Below the pieces are notes generated by a model. The model made no database searches, was not told the DNA's origin, and saw nothing but the letters and a program-made list of their open reading frames with translations. DNA of 64,000 nt from the NCBI RefSeq assembly GCF_009696145.1, contig NZ_VUMO01000003.1:124001-188000 (forward strand), read 5' to 3'. This document shows, piece after piece, positions 50,375 to 59,639 of this stretch. Each line of letters begins with the position of its first letter. Positions within the stretch are counted from its first letter, which is position 1. The stretch comes from Pseudoramibacter porci. Lineage in GTDB: Bacteria > Bacillota > Clostridia > Eubacteriales > Eubacteriaceae. A program made the translations under genes and the position numbers.

Positions 50375-50954
50375 AATGCCCGCGCAGGCGTTTGTAAATG
50401 TCCGCACTGATTTTCGCCATGATTTCAGGCGTCTCCGCCATCCCCCGCGCAAACCAGCTGCGAATGATGATGGCCAGCATGGTGTTGGCCGCCACCTGCG
50501 CGTAATAAGTCTCCGGATCGGTGTCGTCCGCAGTTTTGCCCAATCCGAAATTCGGACGGATCGGCAGCCTTTGGTGAATGTTCATCAGCAGCTTGAATTC
50601 ATCTTCGTCCGATTGCAGCCATTCAAAGAGTTTTTTAAAAACCGGTTCCGGTTCGGCACCGTCCTGCACCGCTTTCAGCGCATCGATCACCGCACTGGCA
50701 TGGGTGTTGTGGATATCCTGAATCACGTCGAGCTTTGAACGGTAGTTGCGGTAAAAGCCCGCCCGGGACACGCCGGACTTGTCGATGATTTCGGTGGTCG
50801 TAATGTCCTCGTAGCGTTTTTCCCCCAGCAGCATCAGAAGCGCCGTCCGGATACATTCCCGTGTCAATGCTTTGGATTCAGCGTTGGACAGGCGCAGCGC
50901 CTCCTTTTTCTTGAGCGAGGATTGGGGCGTCCTTTTGTTTTCATTTTCTTTCAT
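50373..50954 (-). CDS. TetR family transcriptional regulator
   Basis: A 193-residue repressor. The N-terminal helix-turn-helix is YEDITTTEIIDKSGVSRAGFYRNYRSKLDVIQ; the rest is an all-helical ligand domain (the TetR_C_7-like form). The ATG at 50954 follows AGGAAAAATCAAC; a longer frame to 50999 has no ribosome site. It is divergent from the ABC exporter pair at 51124, its probable target. Confidence 0.9.
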   Translation of the reverse strand: MKENENKRTPQSSLKKKEALRLSNAESKALTRECIRTALLMLLGEKRYEDITTTEIIDKSGVSRAGFYRNYRSKLDVIQDIHNTHASAVIDALKAVQDGAEPEPVFKKLFEWLQSDEDEFKLLMNIHQRLPIRPNFGLGKTADDTDPETYYAQVAANTMLAIIIRSWFARGMAETPEIMAKISADIYKRLRGH

Positions 50955-51123
50955 GTTGATTTTTCCTATTTTTTCATTGTGATGAGACATTTCATTCATT
51001 TCTGTTCACGCGGTTCAAAACCATCTTGACGTTTCACAGTTTTGATGATACATTTGTCACACCTAAACACTTGTCTTCACTATATCAAAAGGCAAGGGAC
51101 CTGTCAATTCAAGGAGGAATAAG

Positions 51124-52881
51124 ATGATAAAAATTTTTCGAAATATACGGCGCCGGGACTGGGCGCTTTTCGCCGGTGCTGTCGCGCTGATCGTCTTCCA
51201 GGTTTTTCTCGACCTCAGACTGCCGGACTACATGACCGACATCACCAAACTCATCGAAACGCCGGGCAGCGAACTCCACGAGGTTTTGAAAGCCGGCGGA
51301 AAAATGCTGGCCTGCGCCCTGGGGAGCTTGCTCTCCGCCGGCGTCACCGCTGTCATCGCGGCCAAAATCGCTGCGGACTTCTCCGCGGCCACCCGCAAAA
51401 AACTCTACGACGCCGTTCAAAGCTTTTCGATGGCGGAAATTCACCATTTCTCGACATCGAGCTTGATCACCCGCATGACCAACGATGTCAACCAGGTGCA
51501 GCTGCTGATCACCATGGGCATGGTCGCCATCGTCAAGGCGCCGATCATGGCCGTTTGGGCGATTACGAAAATCGCCGGCAAAAACGCAGAATGGACCATG
51601 GCCACGGGGGTGGCCGTTGTGCTGCTCTTTGTGATCATCGGCATCGTCCTGTGGCTTTGTGTGCCGCGGTTCAGACGCATTCAGAGCCTGACCGATGACG
51701 TCAACCGGGTGACGCGCGAAGATTTAACGGGCCTGAAAGTCATCCGCGCATACAACAACACGGATTATCAGACCGATAAATTTGAAAGGGTCAACGACAA
51801 TCTGACCAACAACAACCTTTACACCGGGCACCGAATGGCGCTGATGATGCCGGGGATTCAGGCCGTGCTCAACGGGCTGACCCTCGCGATCTACGCCCTC
51901 GGCGCCGTGATGATCAACAACGCCGCCATGACCGACAAGATCACTTTGTTTTCCAACATGGTCGTCTTTTCGTCCTACGCGATGCAAGTCATCATGGCCT
52001 TCATGCTCCTCGTCATGATTTACATGATTTACCCGAGAGCCTCCGTCGCAGCCCAGCGTATTCTCGAAGTCACCGATACACAGCCCTCTGTCGTCTCCGG
52101 CATCCGCACCGAAGGGGCGCCGGGGCAGCGCGGGGAAATCGCCTTCCGGCACGTGAACTTCCGCTACCCTGACGAAAGCCGCGACGTGATCCACGACATC
52201 GACTTCACGGCTCACCGCGGCGAAACCATCGCCCTCATCGGCGCGACCGGCTGCGGCAAAAGCACGATCGTCAATTTAATCCCGCGGTTTTACGACACCA
52301 CAGGCGGGCAAGTCCTCGTCGACGGCGTCGACGTCCGCGATTACGCGGAATCGGCCCTCAACGACAAGATCGGCTACGTCGCCCAAAGCCCCGAACTTTT
52401 CCAGGGCACCATCGGCACCAACATTGCCTTCGGCGAAACCAAAGCCGGCACGCCGAACGACGCTGCCGTGCGCCAGGCGGCTCAGACCGCCGAAGCGGCA
52501 TCCTTCATCGCCGAAAACGAAAAGGGCTACGAACGCTACGTCGCCCAGAGCGGCGCGAACCTGTCCGGCGGCCAGCGCCAGCGCGTGTCCATCGCCCGCG
52601 CTGTCGCCCGAGACCCTGAAATTCTGATCTTCGACGACGCGTTTTCAGCCCTGGATTACAAAACCGACCGCCAGGTTCGGGAAAACCTCAGGACCGCCTG
52701 CGCCGACGCGACCAAAATCATCGTCGCGCAGCGCATCGGCACAATCCGCGACGCCGACCGAATTCTCGTCATCAAAGACGGCGCCATCGCCGGCAGCGGC
52801 ACCCACCAAGAACTCATGGCAAACTGCGAAGAATACCAGCAGATCGCCCTGTCACAGCTTTCAAAGGAGGAACTCGCATGA
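51124..52881 (+). CDS. heterodimeric ABC exporter, first half (degenerate Walker B)
   Basis: A 585-residue half-transporter: six helices (about 15-320) then an ATPase with Walker A GATGCGKST, signature LSGGQRQRVSIARA and Walker B IFDDAFSALD. The base following the Walker B Asp is Asp where catalytic Glu is expected, the mark of the degenerate site in heterodimers such as BmrC/TM287. AAGGAGG precedes the ATG, and the stop overlaps the next gene by four bases. A drug, lipid or peptide exporter. Confidence 0.93.
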   Translation: MIKIFRNIRRRDWALFAGAVALIVFQVFLDLRLPDYMTDITKLIETPGSELHEVLKAGGKMLACALGSLLSAGVTAVIAAKIAADFSAATRKKLYDAVQSFSMAEIHHFSTSSLITRMTNDVNQVQLLITMGMVAIVKAPIMAVWAITKIAGKNAEWTMATGVAVVLLFVIIGIVLWLCVPRFRRIQSLTDDVNRVTREDLTGLKVIRAYNNTDYQTDKFERVNDNLTNNNLYTGHRMALMMPGIQAVLNGLTLAIYALGAVMINNAAMTDKITLFSNMVVFSSYAMQVIMAFMLLVMIYMIYPRASVAAQRILEVTDTQPSVVSGIRTEGAPGQRGEIAFRHVNFRYPDESRDVIHDIDFTAHRGETIALIGATGCGKSTIVNLIPRFYDTTGGQVLVDGVDVRDYAESALNDKIGYVAQSPELFQGTIGTNIAFGETKAGTPNDAAVRQAAQTAEAASFIAENEKGYERYVAQSGANLSGGQRQRVSIARAVARDPEILIFDDAFSALDYKTDRQVRENLRTACADATKIIVAQRIGTIRDADRILVIKDGAIAGSGTHQELMANCEEYQQIALSQLSKEELA

Positions 52882-54698
52882 GCACGCAACCACAACCCCG
52901 TCACCGCGGCCCCCACGGCCCGGGCCCTCGCCTCGGCGTCCCGACCGAAAAGGTCGATCTGCGCGCCAGCTGGGGACGCATTCTCGGCTTCAATAAAAAA
53001 TTTATTCCCATGATCGTCGTCGCCGTCATCGCGGCCGCTTTCGGCTCGGTGCTGATGATTCTCGGGCCGGATCGGCTCAAAGAAATCACCAACCTGATCG
53101 CCGAAGGCTTCATGACCGGCATCGACATGAACCGCATCTGGGATATCGTTCGGGCGCTAATTATCATGTACGCGGGCTCCTTCGTGCTGTCTTTCCTGCA
53201 GCACTGGCTGCTCGCAACCGTCAACCAGCGGATCTCCCAATCACTGCGCTCGGCGATTCAGGCAAAAATCCACCGCCTTCCGATGGCGTATTTCAACGGG
53301 GTCAGCACCGGGGATGTCCTCTCCCGGATGACCAACGACATCGACACCATCGGCCAGTCCTTCAATCAGGCCATCGGCATGCTCTTCACCTCAGTGGCCA
53401 TGTTTGTCGGCGCCCTGGTCATGATGCTGAAAACCAACCTGACCATGACCGCCGCCGCGGCGATTGCCTCACTGGTCGGCTTTCTGCTCATGCAATTCAT
53501 TATGAAGCATTCCCAGCATTATTTCACCGATCAGCAGCGCGATCTCGGCGACATCAACGGCCACGTCGAAGAAATCTTCACCAACCACACCACCGTCAAA
53601 GTTTACAACGAAGCGGCGAACGAAGCGAAGGCCTTCGACAAAATGAACGAACATCTCCGCCAAAGCGCCTTCCGCGCCCAGGGCATGTCCGGCCTGATGA
53701 TGCCGCTGATGCAATTCATCGGCAATTTCGGCTACGTTGCGGTGTGTGTCACCGGCGCGTGGCTGGCCATCGACGGGCAGATCAAAGTCGGCGTCATCGT
53801 CGCCTTCATGCTCTACGTCCGGTATTTCACCCAGCCGCTGTCTCAAATCGCCCAAGCCTTCCAGTCGCTGCAGCTCGCCGGCGCCGCCGGCAACCGGGTC
53901 TTCGATTTTCTCGGTGCGGACGACATGCCGGACGAAGCAGACAAACAAAAATCCCTGCCGAAAATTGAAGGTGCCGTCGCCTTCGACCATGTCCAATTTG
54001 GCTACAGCCCCGACAAAATCATCATTCACGATTTCTCCGCTTCGGCCAAGCCCGGTCAGAAAATCGCCATCGTCGGCCCAACCGGCGCCGGCAAGACGAC
54101 CCTCATCAATTTGTTGATGCGCTTCTACGAAGTCGACAGCGGCCGCATCACCATCGACGGCATCGACACCCGCGACATGACCCGGGAACAAGTACACGAT
54201 CAATTCTGCATGGTGCTCCAGGAAACCTGGCTTTTTGAAGGCACCCTCCGCGAAAACTTAACCTTCGGCACCGACGGCATATCCGACGGACAGCTCGATC
54301 AGGTCTGCCGCGCCGTCGGCCTCGATCATTTCGTCGCCACCCTCCCCAAAGGCTACGACACCATGCTCGACGACAAGACCGAGCTCAGCCAGGGCCAGCG
54401 CCAGCAGCTGACCATCGCCCGGGCCATGCTCGAAAATAAACCGATGCTGATTCTCGACGAAGCGACCTCGTCGGTGGACACCCGCACCGAGCAGCAGATT
54501 CAGCGCGCCATGGACGAACTCATGACCGGGCGGACTGCCTTCGTCATCGCCCACCGGCTCTCGACAATCCGCGACGCCGATTTGATTCTCGTCCTCCGGG
54601 ACGGCGACGTCGTCGAAAGCGGCACCCACGAGGAACTGCTCGCACAAAACGGCTTCTACGCCGACCTCTACATGAGCCAGTTCGACACCGCCGCGTAA
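52878..54698 (+). CDS. heterodimeric ABC exporter, second half
   Basis: A 606-residue half-transporter with a basic-polar N-terminus, six helices and an ATPase: Walker A GPTGAGKTT, signature LSQGQRQQLTIARA and Walker B LILDEATSSVD with the catalytic Glu. The altered signature (LSQGQ) pairs with the degenerate Walker site of its partner, exactly as in asymmetric exporters. Control by the divergent TetR is likely. Confidence 0.93.
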   Translation: MSTQPQPRHRGPHGPGPRLGVPTEKVDLRASWGRILGFNKKFIPMIVVAVIAAAFGSVLMILGPDRLKEITNLIAEGFMTGIDMNRIWDIVRALIIMYAGSFVLSFLQHWLLATVNQRISQSLRSAIQAKIHRLPMAYFNGVSTGDVLSRMTNDIDTIGQSFNQAIGMLFTSVAMFVGALVMMLKTNLTMTAAAAIASLVGFLLMQFIMKHSQHYFTDQQRDLGDINGHVEEIFTNHTTVKVYNEAANEAKAFDKMNEHLRQSAFRAQGMSGLMMPLMQFIGNFGYVAVCVTGAWLAIDGQIKVGVIVAFMLYVRYFTQPLSQIAQAFQSLQLAGAAGNRVFDFLGADDMPDEADKQKSLPKIEGAVAFDHVQFGYSPDKIIIHDFSASAKPGQKIAIVGPTGAGKTTLINLLMRFYEVDSGRITIDGIDTRDMTREQVHDQFCMVLQETWLFEGTLRENLTFGTDGISDGQLDQVCRAVGLDHFVATLPKGYDTMLDDKTELSQGQRQQLTIARAMLENKPMLILDEATSSVDTRTEQQIQRAMDELMTGRTAFVIAHRLSTIRDADLILVLRDGDVVESGTHEELLAQNGFYADLYMSQFDTAA

Positions 54699-54711
54699 AG
54701 TATTTTTCTAA

Positions 54712-54755
54712 AAAAATAAGCGCGTATGAAATCATACTTCACACGCGCTTTTATT
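54712..54755. terminator. bidirectional terminator
   Basis: AAGCGCGT/ACGCGCTT outer stem with an inner GTATGA/TCATAC, A-rich left flank and T-rich right flank. Confidence 0.75.
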
Positions 54756-54797
54756 GTGCCACATATTAATTCACTCTGGTTCTCTATCTTCTACGCC

Positions 54798-55415
54798 TTA
54801 TTTTTGCTTGATCTTCTCCCGGATCAGCCCGATCACATCGACTTCCGGCTCGGTGCCCTTGCGCATTTTCACCAAGCTTTTCCAATTGGACACCACCGCG
54901 AGCGCCGTCATCGTGGCGGCAATCCACCCTGCCGCAGGACCTGCGGTAAGCGCCGCCGGGGCGATGAACACGGCCGGGATGACAACGGCCCCAACACAAA
55001 GATAACGGGTCAAGATTACAGCCGCCGCACCAGCGATCAGCGCTGCAAAGCCCCATCCCGGCAGCATCAGCACCACACCGGAGCAAGTCACTGCGACACC
55101 TTTGCCGCCTTTGAACCGGTGCCAAAACGGAAAATTGTGCCCGAGGACCGCTCCGATGGCGGTGACCCCGGCGACAGCCGCCGTGCGCCCGAAGAGCAGT
55201 GCCGTCACCAGCCACGCCGCGACCGTCTTCAGAATATCCCCGGCCAGGACTGCCATGCCTGTGCCAAACCCGAAGCAGCGCATGGCGTTGGCCATTCCCG
55301 GATTGCCTGAGCCCATTTGAAAAATCGAGACCCCTCGGCGGCGTCCCGCAAAAGCCGCGCTCAAAAAGCAGCCGCAGCTGTAGCCCACAGCCAGGCAGAT
55401 CAGCGCGCGCTTCAT
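54798..55415 (-). CDS. plsY: acyl-phosphate:glycerol-3-phosphate acyltransferase family protein
   Basis: A 205-residue membrane protein with about five helices. GSGNPGMANAMR (35-46) and GHNFPFWHRFKGGKGVA (about 93-109) are PlsY motifs 1 and 2. PlsY makes lysophosphatidate from acyl phosphate and glycerol-3-phosphate. The start overlaps the larE stop by four bases. Family members also include paralogues of uncertain role, so the exact reaction is probable rather than certain. Confidence 0.87.
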   Translation of the reverse strand: MKRALICLAVGYSCGCFLSAAFAGRRRGVSIFQMGSGNPGMANAMRCFGFGTGMAVLAGDILKTVAAWLVTALLFGRTAAVAGVTAIGAVLGHNFPFWHRFKGGKGVAVTCSGVVLMLPGWGFAALIAGAAAVILTRYLCVGAVVIPAVFIAPAALTAGPAAGWIAATMTALAVVSNWKSLVKMRKGTEPEVDVIGLIREKIKQK

Positions 55416-56242
55416 GACTGTTTCAGGGTTTCGTTCATGCTCCCGACCCGGTAGCCCTGAAGGTCCATCGTCACGTAGCGAAAGCCCATCGCCTTGAAGG
55501 CCAGGACAATTTTATCGCGCTGGGTGATCAATTCCTCGAAACGTTCCGGCGCCACCTCGATGCGCGCGATGGGATCGTCGTCGCCGTGGACGCGCACCCG
55601 CATGGATTGAAAGCCGAGATCGATGAGAAACTTCTCGGCCCGATCCACCCGGTCAAGGCCCGCCGCTGTAATCGCGTGGCCGTAGGGAAAGCGGGAAGCC
55701 AGACAGGCGTAGGACGGCTTGTCCCAGGTCGGCAGGTCCATGGCCTTCGAGATCTCGCGGATTTCCGCCTTGGTCAGCCCGGCAGCCCGGAGGGGGCTTT
55801 CAATCTTAAGCTCGGCCACAGCCTTGAGTCCCGGCCGGTAATCGCCGAGGTCGTCCACATTAGAACCCTCCGCAACAGCTGCCAGCCCCAACTCCTCAGC
55901 CACCTCCTGAATCTTGGAGAAATTGGTGTGCTTGCACCAATAACACCGGTCCGGCGGATTGACGCGCACCTGCTCCACCTCCAGCGCATCCACCGGGCAG
56001 AGGATGTGCCGGATGCCGCGGCTTTCGCAGAAGGCCTTGGCTTCGTCCAGTTCCCTCGGCGGCACCAGATTGGACGCGATCGTCACGCCGACGGCCTGGT
56101 CCCCGAGCACCTCGTGGGCCACCGTCAGAAGCAATGTCGAATCCACGCCGCCTGAAAAGGCCACGGCCACCGATCCAATGGCCTTCAGCTCGTCCTTGAG
56201 CTTGTCGTATTTCCGCTGTGTCGTCTCGTTCAACGCCTGCAT
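55412..56242 (-). CDS. larE: ATP-dependent sacrificial sulfur transferase LarE
   Basis: A 276-residue PP-loop protein: SGGVDST at 30-36, and Cys180 in KPSYACLASRFPYG at the position of the sacrificial cysteine of Lactiplantibacillus LarE. LarE donates its own cysteine sulfur to build the nickel-pincer cofactor of lactate racemase. GGGAGG precedes the ATG. LarA, LarB and LarC are not in the window; the gene is instead joined to plsY. Confidence 0.9.
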   Translation of the reverse strand: MQALNETTQRKYDKLKDELKAIGSVAVAFSGGVDSTLLLTVAHEVLGDQAVGVTIASNLVPPRELDEAKAFCESRGIRHILCPVDALEVEQVRVNPPDRCYWCKHTNFSKIQEVAEELGLAAVAEGSNVDDLGDYRPGLKAVAELKIESPLRAAGLTKAEIREISKAMDLPTWDKPSYACLASRFPYGHAITAAGLDRVDRAEKFLIDLGFQSMRVRVHGDDDPIARIEVAPERFEELITQRDKIVLAFKAMGFRYVTMDLQGYRVGSMNETLKQS

Positions 56243-56347
56243 GTTGTCCTCCCTTTCTGTTTTCCATTCTCATTCTAAATCACAGATTGTCAATAACATA
56301 CTATATTGATTTGTAATTGATATTATACCATGATTTCCCCGCTGTGC

Positions 56348-56353
56348 TATACT
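56348..56353 (+). promoter_or_regulatory. -10 element for birA
   Basis: Extended -10 TGC-TATACT about 30 bases before the birA start; no clear -35. Confidence 0.4.
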
Positions 56354-56387
56354 AAAACCACCCAAATTCACTGACAAGGAGTGTCTC

Positions 56388-57206
56388 ATGAGCAAGATTC
56401 AATGGCGCGATACGGCGCCGCTGATTCCCTATCTCGGAAATCCAGCCGTTTTAGACCGCGTCCGCTGGGCGGAGGTCCTCGGCTCCACCAACGACGTGCT
56501 GAAGGCGGCCCCAGACCTGCCCCACGGCGCCATCGTCGCGGCCGACGCCCAAAGCTCCGGGCGGGGCCGAATGGGCCGCGCCTTTTTCTCCCCGAAGGAT
56601 TCCGGCCTCTACCTTTCAGTCCGCTACCGGACCGCCGACAACCCCGCCCTGGCCGATTTCGTGACCATGGGGGCCTGCGCCGTCTCGGTCCAGGCTGTCG
56701 AAAAGGCCGCTGACATCACACCGAAAATCAAATGGGTCAACGATTTGATGATCGGACCGAAAAAAATCGCCGGCATCCTCACCGAAGGCCGAGCTGATCC
56801 CGATCCCCAAAAGCGGTGGATCGTCGTCGGCATCGGGTTCAACCTCTTCGACCCAGAAGGCGGCTTTCCCGACGAGATCGCCGAGCGGGCCGGCAGCATC
56901 GCCGGCACCACCGCGCGGGCCTACGCCGAAAAGGGCGGCGATCCCGACGACCTGCGCGCCCGTCTGCTCGCCGCGATGATCGACGGCCTGACCGCCCTCG
57001 GGCAGGCCAAGGACCCGGCGCCCTACGCCGAGCGCTACCGCCGCCGCTCCAACTTAATCGGCCGGGCCGTCACCCTCACCGGCGCCGGTGAACCCCTGGT
57101 CGGCACGGTGATCGGCTTCGACGATTTCGGCCACCTCAGGCTTCAAATGGCCGACGGCACCGAAAAACTGATCCGCTCGGGCGAGCTGACCCTGCGCCCC
57201 CTTTAG
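56388..57206 (+). CDS. birA: biotin-[acetyl-CoA-carboxylase] ligase, catalytic-only form
   Basis: A 272-residue biotin protein ligase. SGRGRMGRAFFSP (57-69) binds biotinyl-AMP, and IKWVNDLMIGPKKIAGILTE (114-133) is the catalytic core; a C-terminal SH3-like domain follows. The N-terminal DNA-binding domain of the bifunctional repressor is missing, so it should not regulate biotin genes itself. AAGGAG precedes the ATG. Confidence 0.93.
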   Translation: MSKIQWRDTAPLIPYLGNPAVLDRVRWAEVLGSTNDVLKAAPDLPHGAIVAADAQSSGRGRMGRAFFSPKDSGLYLSVRYRTADNPALADFVTMGACAVSVQAVEKAADITPKIKWVNDLMIGPKKIAGILTEGRADPDPQKRWIVVGIGFNLFDPEGGFPDEIAERAGSIAGTTARAYAEKGGDPDDLRARLLAAMIDGLTALGQAKDPAPYAERYRRRSNLIGRAVTLTGAGEPLVGTVIGFDDFGHLRLQMADGTEKLIRSGELTLRPL

Positions 57207-57212
57207 GGACCT

Positions 57213-58613
57213 TTACGCTGTCACGGCCTCGCTGAGCCGCCTGACGGCTTCGGGAATCACCGATTCGGGAATCGACGAGTAGTTGATCAGAAAGCGGTGG
57301 GCGCCGGCGTCCTCGAGGGGTGCCACCCGAATGCCACGCTTGGCCGCGTCGCGGACGATGTCGGCGTCCCGCTTTTTCGTTCTCAAGGTCAAAACAAAAT
57401 GCAGTCCGGCGTTTTCCTCGCCGATGGACGCGACCGCCGCCATCTCGCTTGCGCCGATCGCCTTCAAAATCGCATCCCGGCGTCTGCGGTAAGCCTGGCG
57501 CATGCGGTTGATGTGCTTTTCGTAATGCCCTTCAGAAATAAATCGGCTCAGAGCCGCCTGTTCAAAGGTCGACACGGTGCAGGCGTAAAACCTCAGCTTC
57601 CGGTAAAAGGCCGCCGTGAGCGCCGGCGGCAGCACCATGTAGGACACGCGGATCGTCGAGGCCAGGCTCTTGGTGAAGGTGTTCATATAAATGACCCGGC
57701 CGGTCATGTCGATGGCAGCCAGCGGCGGCAGCGGCCGCCCGGTCATCCGGAATTCGCTGTCGTAATCGTCCTCGATGATGATCCGGTCTGCCGAGCGGTT
57801 TGCCCAGCCGAGCATCTCGTAGCGCCTCGCGATGGGCATCGTGATCCCGGTTGGGAAATGGTGGCTCGGCGTGATGTGCACGACCGACGCCCCGGAATCC
57901 TCGAGCAGATCGGGTCTGAGCCCCTGGTGGTCCAGCGCGATCTTCGCCGTTCTGAGTCGGTGGGCCTGATACACCTGGAGGATTTTCCGGTACCCCGGCG
58001 ATTCCACCGCGTAGATCCGGTCGAAACCGAGCAGCTGAATCAGCAGCGTGTAGAGGTATTCGGTGCCGGCGCCGACGATGATCTGTTCCGGCGCGACGAC
58101 GAGGCCGCGGAAATCGCGGAGGTGGTCGGCGATGGCGGTGCGCAGCGCCATCGTGCCCCCTGCCGGCGGGTTCGTCATCAGCGCCACCTGGTCGTCGTTG
58201 AGCACCTCCCGGGTCAGCTTCGCCCATAGGGTAAACGGGAAGGACGCCGGGTCGGTCTGGTTGCTCTGAAAATCGGCGAACCAGTGCCGCTGGCTCAGCA
58301 CCGTGTGCAGTGAGGCCAGCACCGGGTCAGGCTCGTGCCGGGCCGGCACCGCCTCGGGCGTCTGGGGCAGGGTCTTGACCTCGGCGACGTAGAACCCCCG
58401 CCGGGGCATGGACGTGATGTACCCCTCAGCCATCAGCTGGCCGTAGGCGTTTTCGACGGTGGACACCGAGACGCCGAGCTGTTTGGCAAAGGGGCGTTTG
58501 CCCGGCAGCGCCTCTCCCGGTGCGAGAGTGCCCGAGAGAATGTCGCTCTTAATGGCTTGATAAAGCTGAATGTACAACGGGTCGCCCCCGCTTTTAAAAT
58601 GATAGGTAAGCAT
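57213..58613 (-). CDS. pdxR: MocR/PdxR-type GntR-aminotransferase regulator
   Basis: A 466-residue fusion: GntR winged helix (about 12-80, PLYIQLYQAIKSDILSG, then GKRPFAKQLGVSVSTVENAY) and a fold-type I aminotransferase-like domain with the PLP lysine at about 313 in NTFTKSLAST and DDYDSEF at the PLP ring site. PdxR proteins sense PLP and control vitamin B6 genes. It is divergent from a pyridoxal/pyridoxamine kinase gene, which supports the PdxR role. The ATG at 58613 follows AGGTCAGG. Confidence 0.9.
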   Translation of the reverse strand: MLTYHFKSGGDPLYIQLYQAIKSDILSGTLAPGEALPGKRPFAKQLGVSVSTVENAYGQLMAEGYITSMPRRGFYVAEVKTLPQTPEAVPARHEPDPVLASLHTVLSQRHWFADFQSNQTDPASFPFTLWAKLTREVLNDDQVALMTNPPAGGTMALRTAIADHLRDFRGLVVAPEQIIVGAGTEYLYTLLIQLLGFDRIYAVESPGYRKILQVYQAHRLRTAKIALDHQGLRPDLLEDSGASVVHITPSHHFPTGITMPIARRYEMLGWANRSADRIIIEDDYDSEFRMTGRPLPPLAAIDMTGRVIYMNTFTKSLASTIRVSYMVLPPALTAAFYRKLRFYACTVSTFEQAALSRFISEGHYEKHINRMRQAYRRRRDAILKAIGASEMAAVASIGEENAGLHFVLTLRTKKRDADIVRDAAKRGIRVAPLEDAGAHRFLINYSSIPESVIPEAVRRLSEAVTA

Positions 58614-58665
58614 GGCACCTGACCTTTCTGAATATTCGCAAACTGACTCTTTTATTCGGTTCAAT

Positions 58666-58686
58666 ATGGATTATAATAAAATCCAT
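58666..58686. promoter_or_regulatory. inverted repeat ATGGATT-N7-AATCCAT over the pdxK -10
   Basis: Perfect 7-bp arms surrounding the TATAAT (58672-58677) of the kinase promoter, whose -35 is poor. A likely PdxR site in this divergent region. Confidence 0.55.
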
Positions 58687-58737
58687 CGGGTGTGACAAGC
58701 CACCCGTTTCTCAATTCAGACATTCAGGAGGCAAACC

Positions 58738-59586
58738 ATGAAACGTGTCCTTTCGATTCAAGATATTTCCTGCTTCGGCAAATGCTCGACGACCATCGCC
58801 CTGCCCGTCATCTCGGCCATGGGTGTGGAAACGGCGATTCTGCCGACGGCGGTACTTTCCACCCACACCATGTTCAAAAATTTCACCGTCAAGGATTTGA
58901 GCGACCAAATCGCGCCAATCACCAAGCACTGGCGGGACGAAGGCATCACCTTCGACAGCATCTACACCGGCTACCTCGGCTCCTTCGAACAAATCGAAAT
59001 GGTCGAGAAAATCTTCGACGATTTCGCCCCGGACGACACAACCTTGAAATTCGTCGACCCGGTCATGGCCGACAACGGCGCCCTTTACCCGGCCTTCGAT
59101 CTCGACTACGCAAAACGCAACGCTGAATTCTGCAGCCACGCCGACATCATCGTCCCGAACATCACCGAAGCCTGCTTCATGACGAACACCCCGTATAAAG
59201 AAGATATGTCTGAAAGCGAAGTCAAGGCCCTCCTCGAAAAACTCGGCAAGCTCGGCCCGACCATCGCCGTCCTCACCGGGGTTTCCCTCAAAGACGGCAT
59301 GACCGGCTTCATGGGCCTCGACACCCGCACCGGGGAATTCCTCTCCCACCAGAACATTCGGATCGACGCGGCCTATCACGGCACCGGGGACCTCTTCGCC
59401 AGCGCCTGCGTCGGCGGCATCATGAACGGCCTGTCCTGGGACGACGCCATGGCCATCGCTTCGGACTACACCGCCGAAACCATCGCCGTCACTTTAAAAG
59501 ACCCGAAAAAGCCGTGGTACGGCGTGAACTTCGAAACGACATTGCCGAGCCTCATCGCCAAGGTCGAAGTCGCCAAAAACATCTAA
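58738..59586 (+). CDS. pdxK: pyridoxal/pyridoxamine kinase
   Basis: A 282-residue ribokinase-fold kinase of the PdxK/PdxY group. SIQDISCFGKCSTTIALPVISAMG opens the B6-binding region; PVMADNGALYPAF and PNITEACFMTN follow; the catalytic GTGDLFAS is at about 216. It phosphorylates pyridoxal, pyridoxine or pyridoxamine in salvage. It lies divergent from its probable regulator pdxR. GGAGG precedes the ATG. Confidence 0.93.
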   Translation: MKRVLSIQDISCFGKCSTTIALPVISAMGVETAILPTAVLSTHTMFKNFTVKDLSDQIAPITKHWRDEGITFDSIYTGYLGSFEQIEMVEKIFDDFAPDDTTLKFVDPVMADNGALYPAFDLDYAKRNAEFCSHADIIVPNITEACFMTNTPYKEDMSESEVKALLEKLGKLGPTIAVLTGVSLKDGMTGFMGLDTRTGEFLSHQNIRIDAAYHGTGDLFASACVGGIMNGLSWDDAMAIASDYTAETIAVTLKDPKKPWYGVNFETTLPSLIAKVEVAKNI

Positions 59587-59601
59587 ATCTTTTATCACAC
59601 C

Positions 59602-59637
59602 AAAAAAGCCGGACGCTTTCGCGTTCGGCTTTTTTTC
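59602..59637. terminator. bidirectional terminator
   Basis: GCCGGACGC/GCGTTCGGC hairpin with A6 on the left and T7 on the right, between pdxK and the convergent cytX. Confidence 0.88.
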
Positions 59638-59639
59638 GC

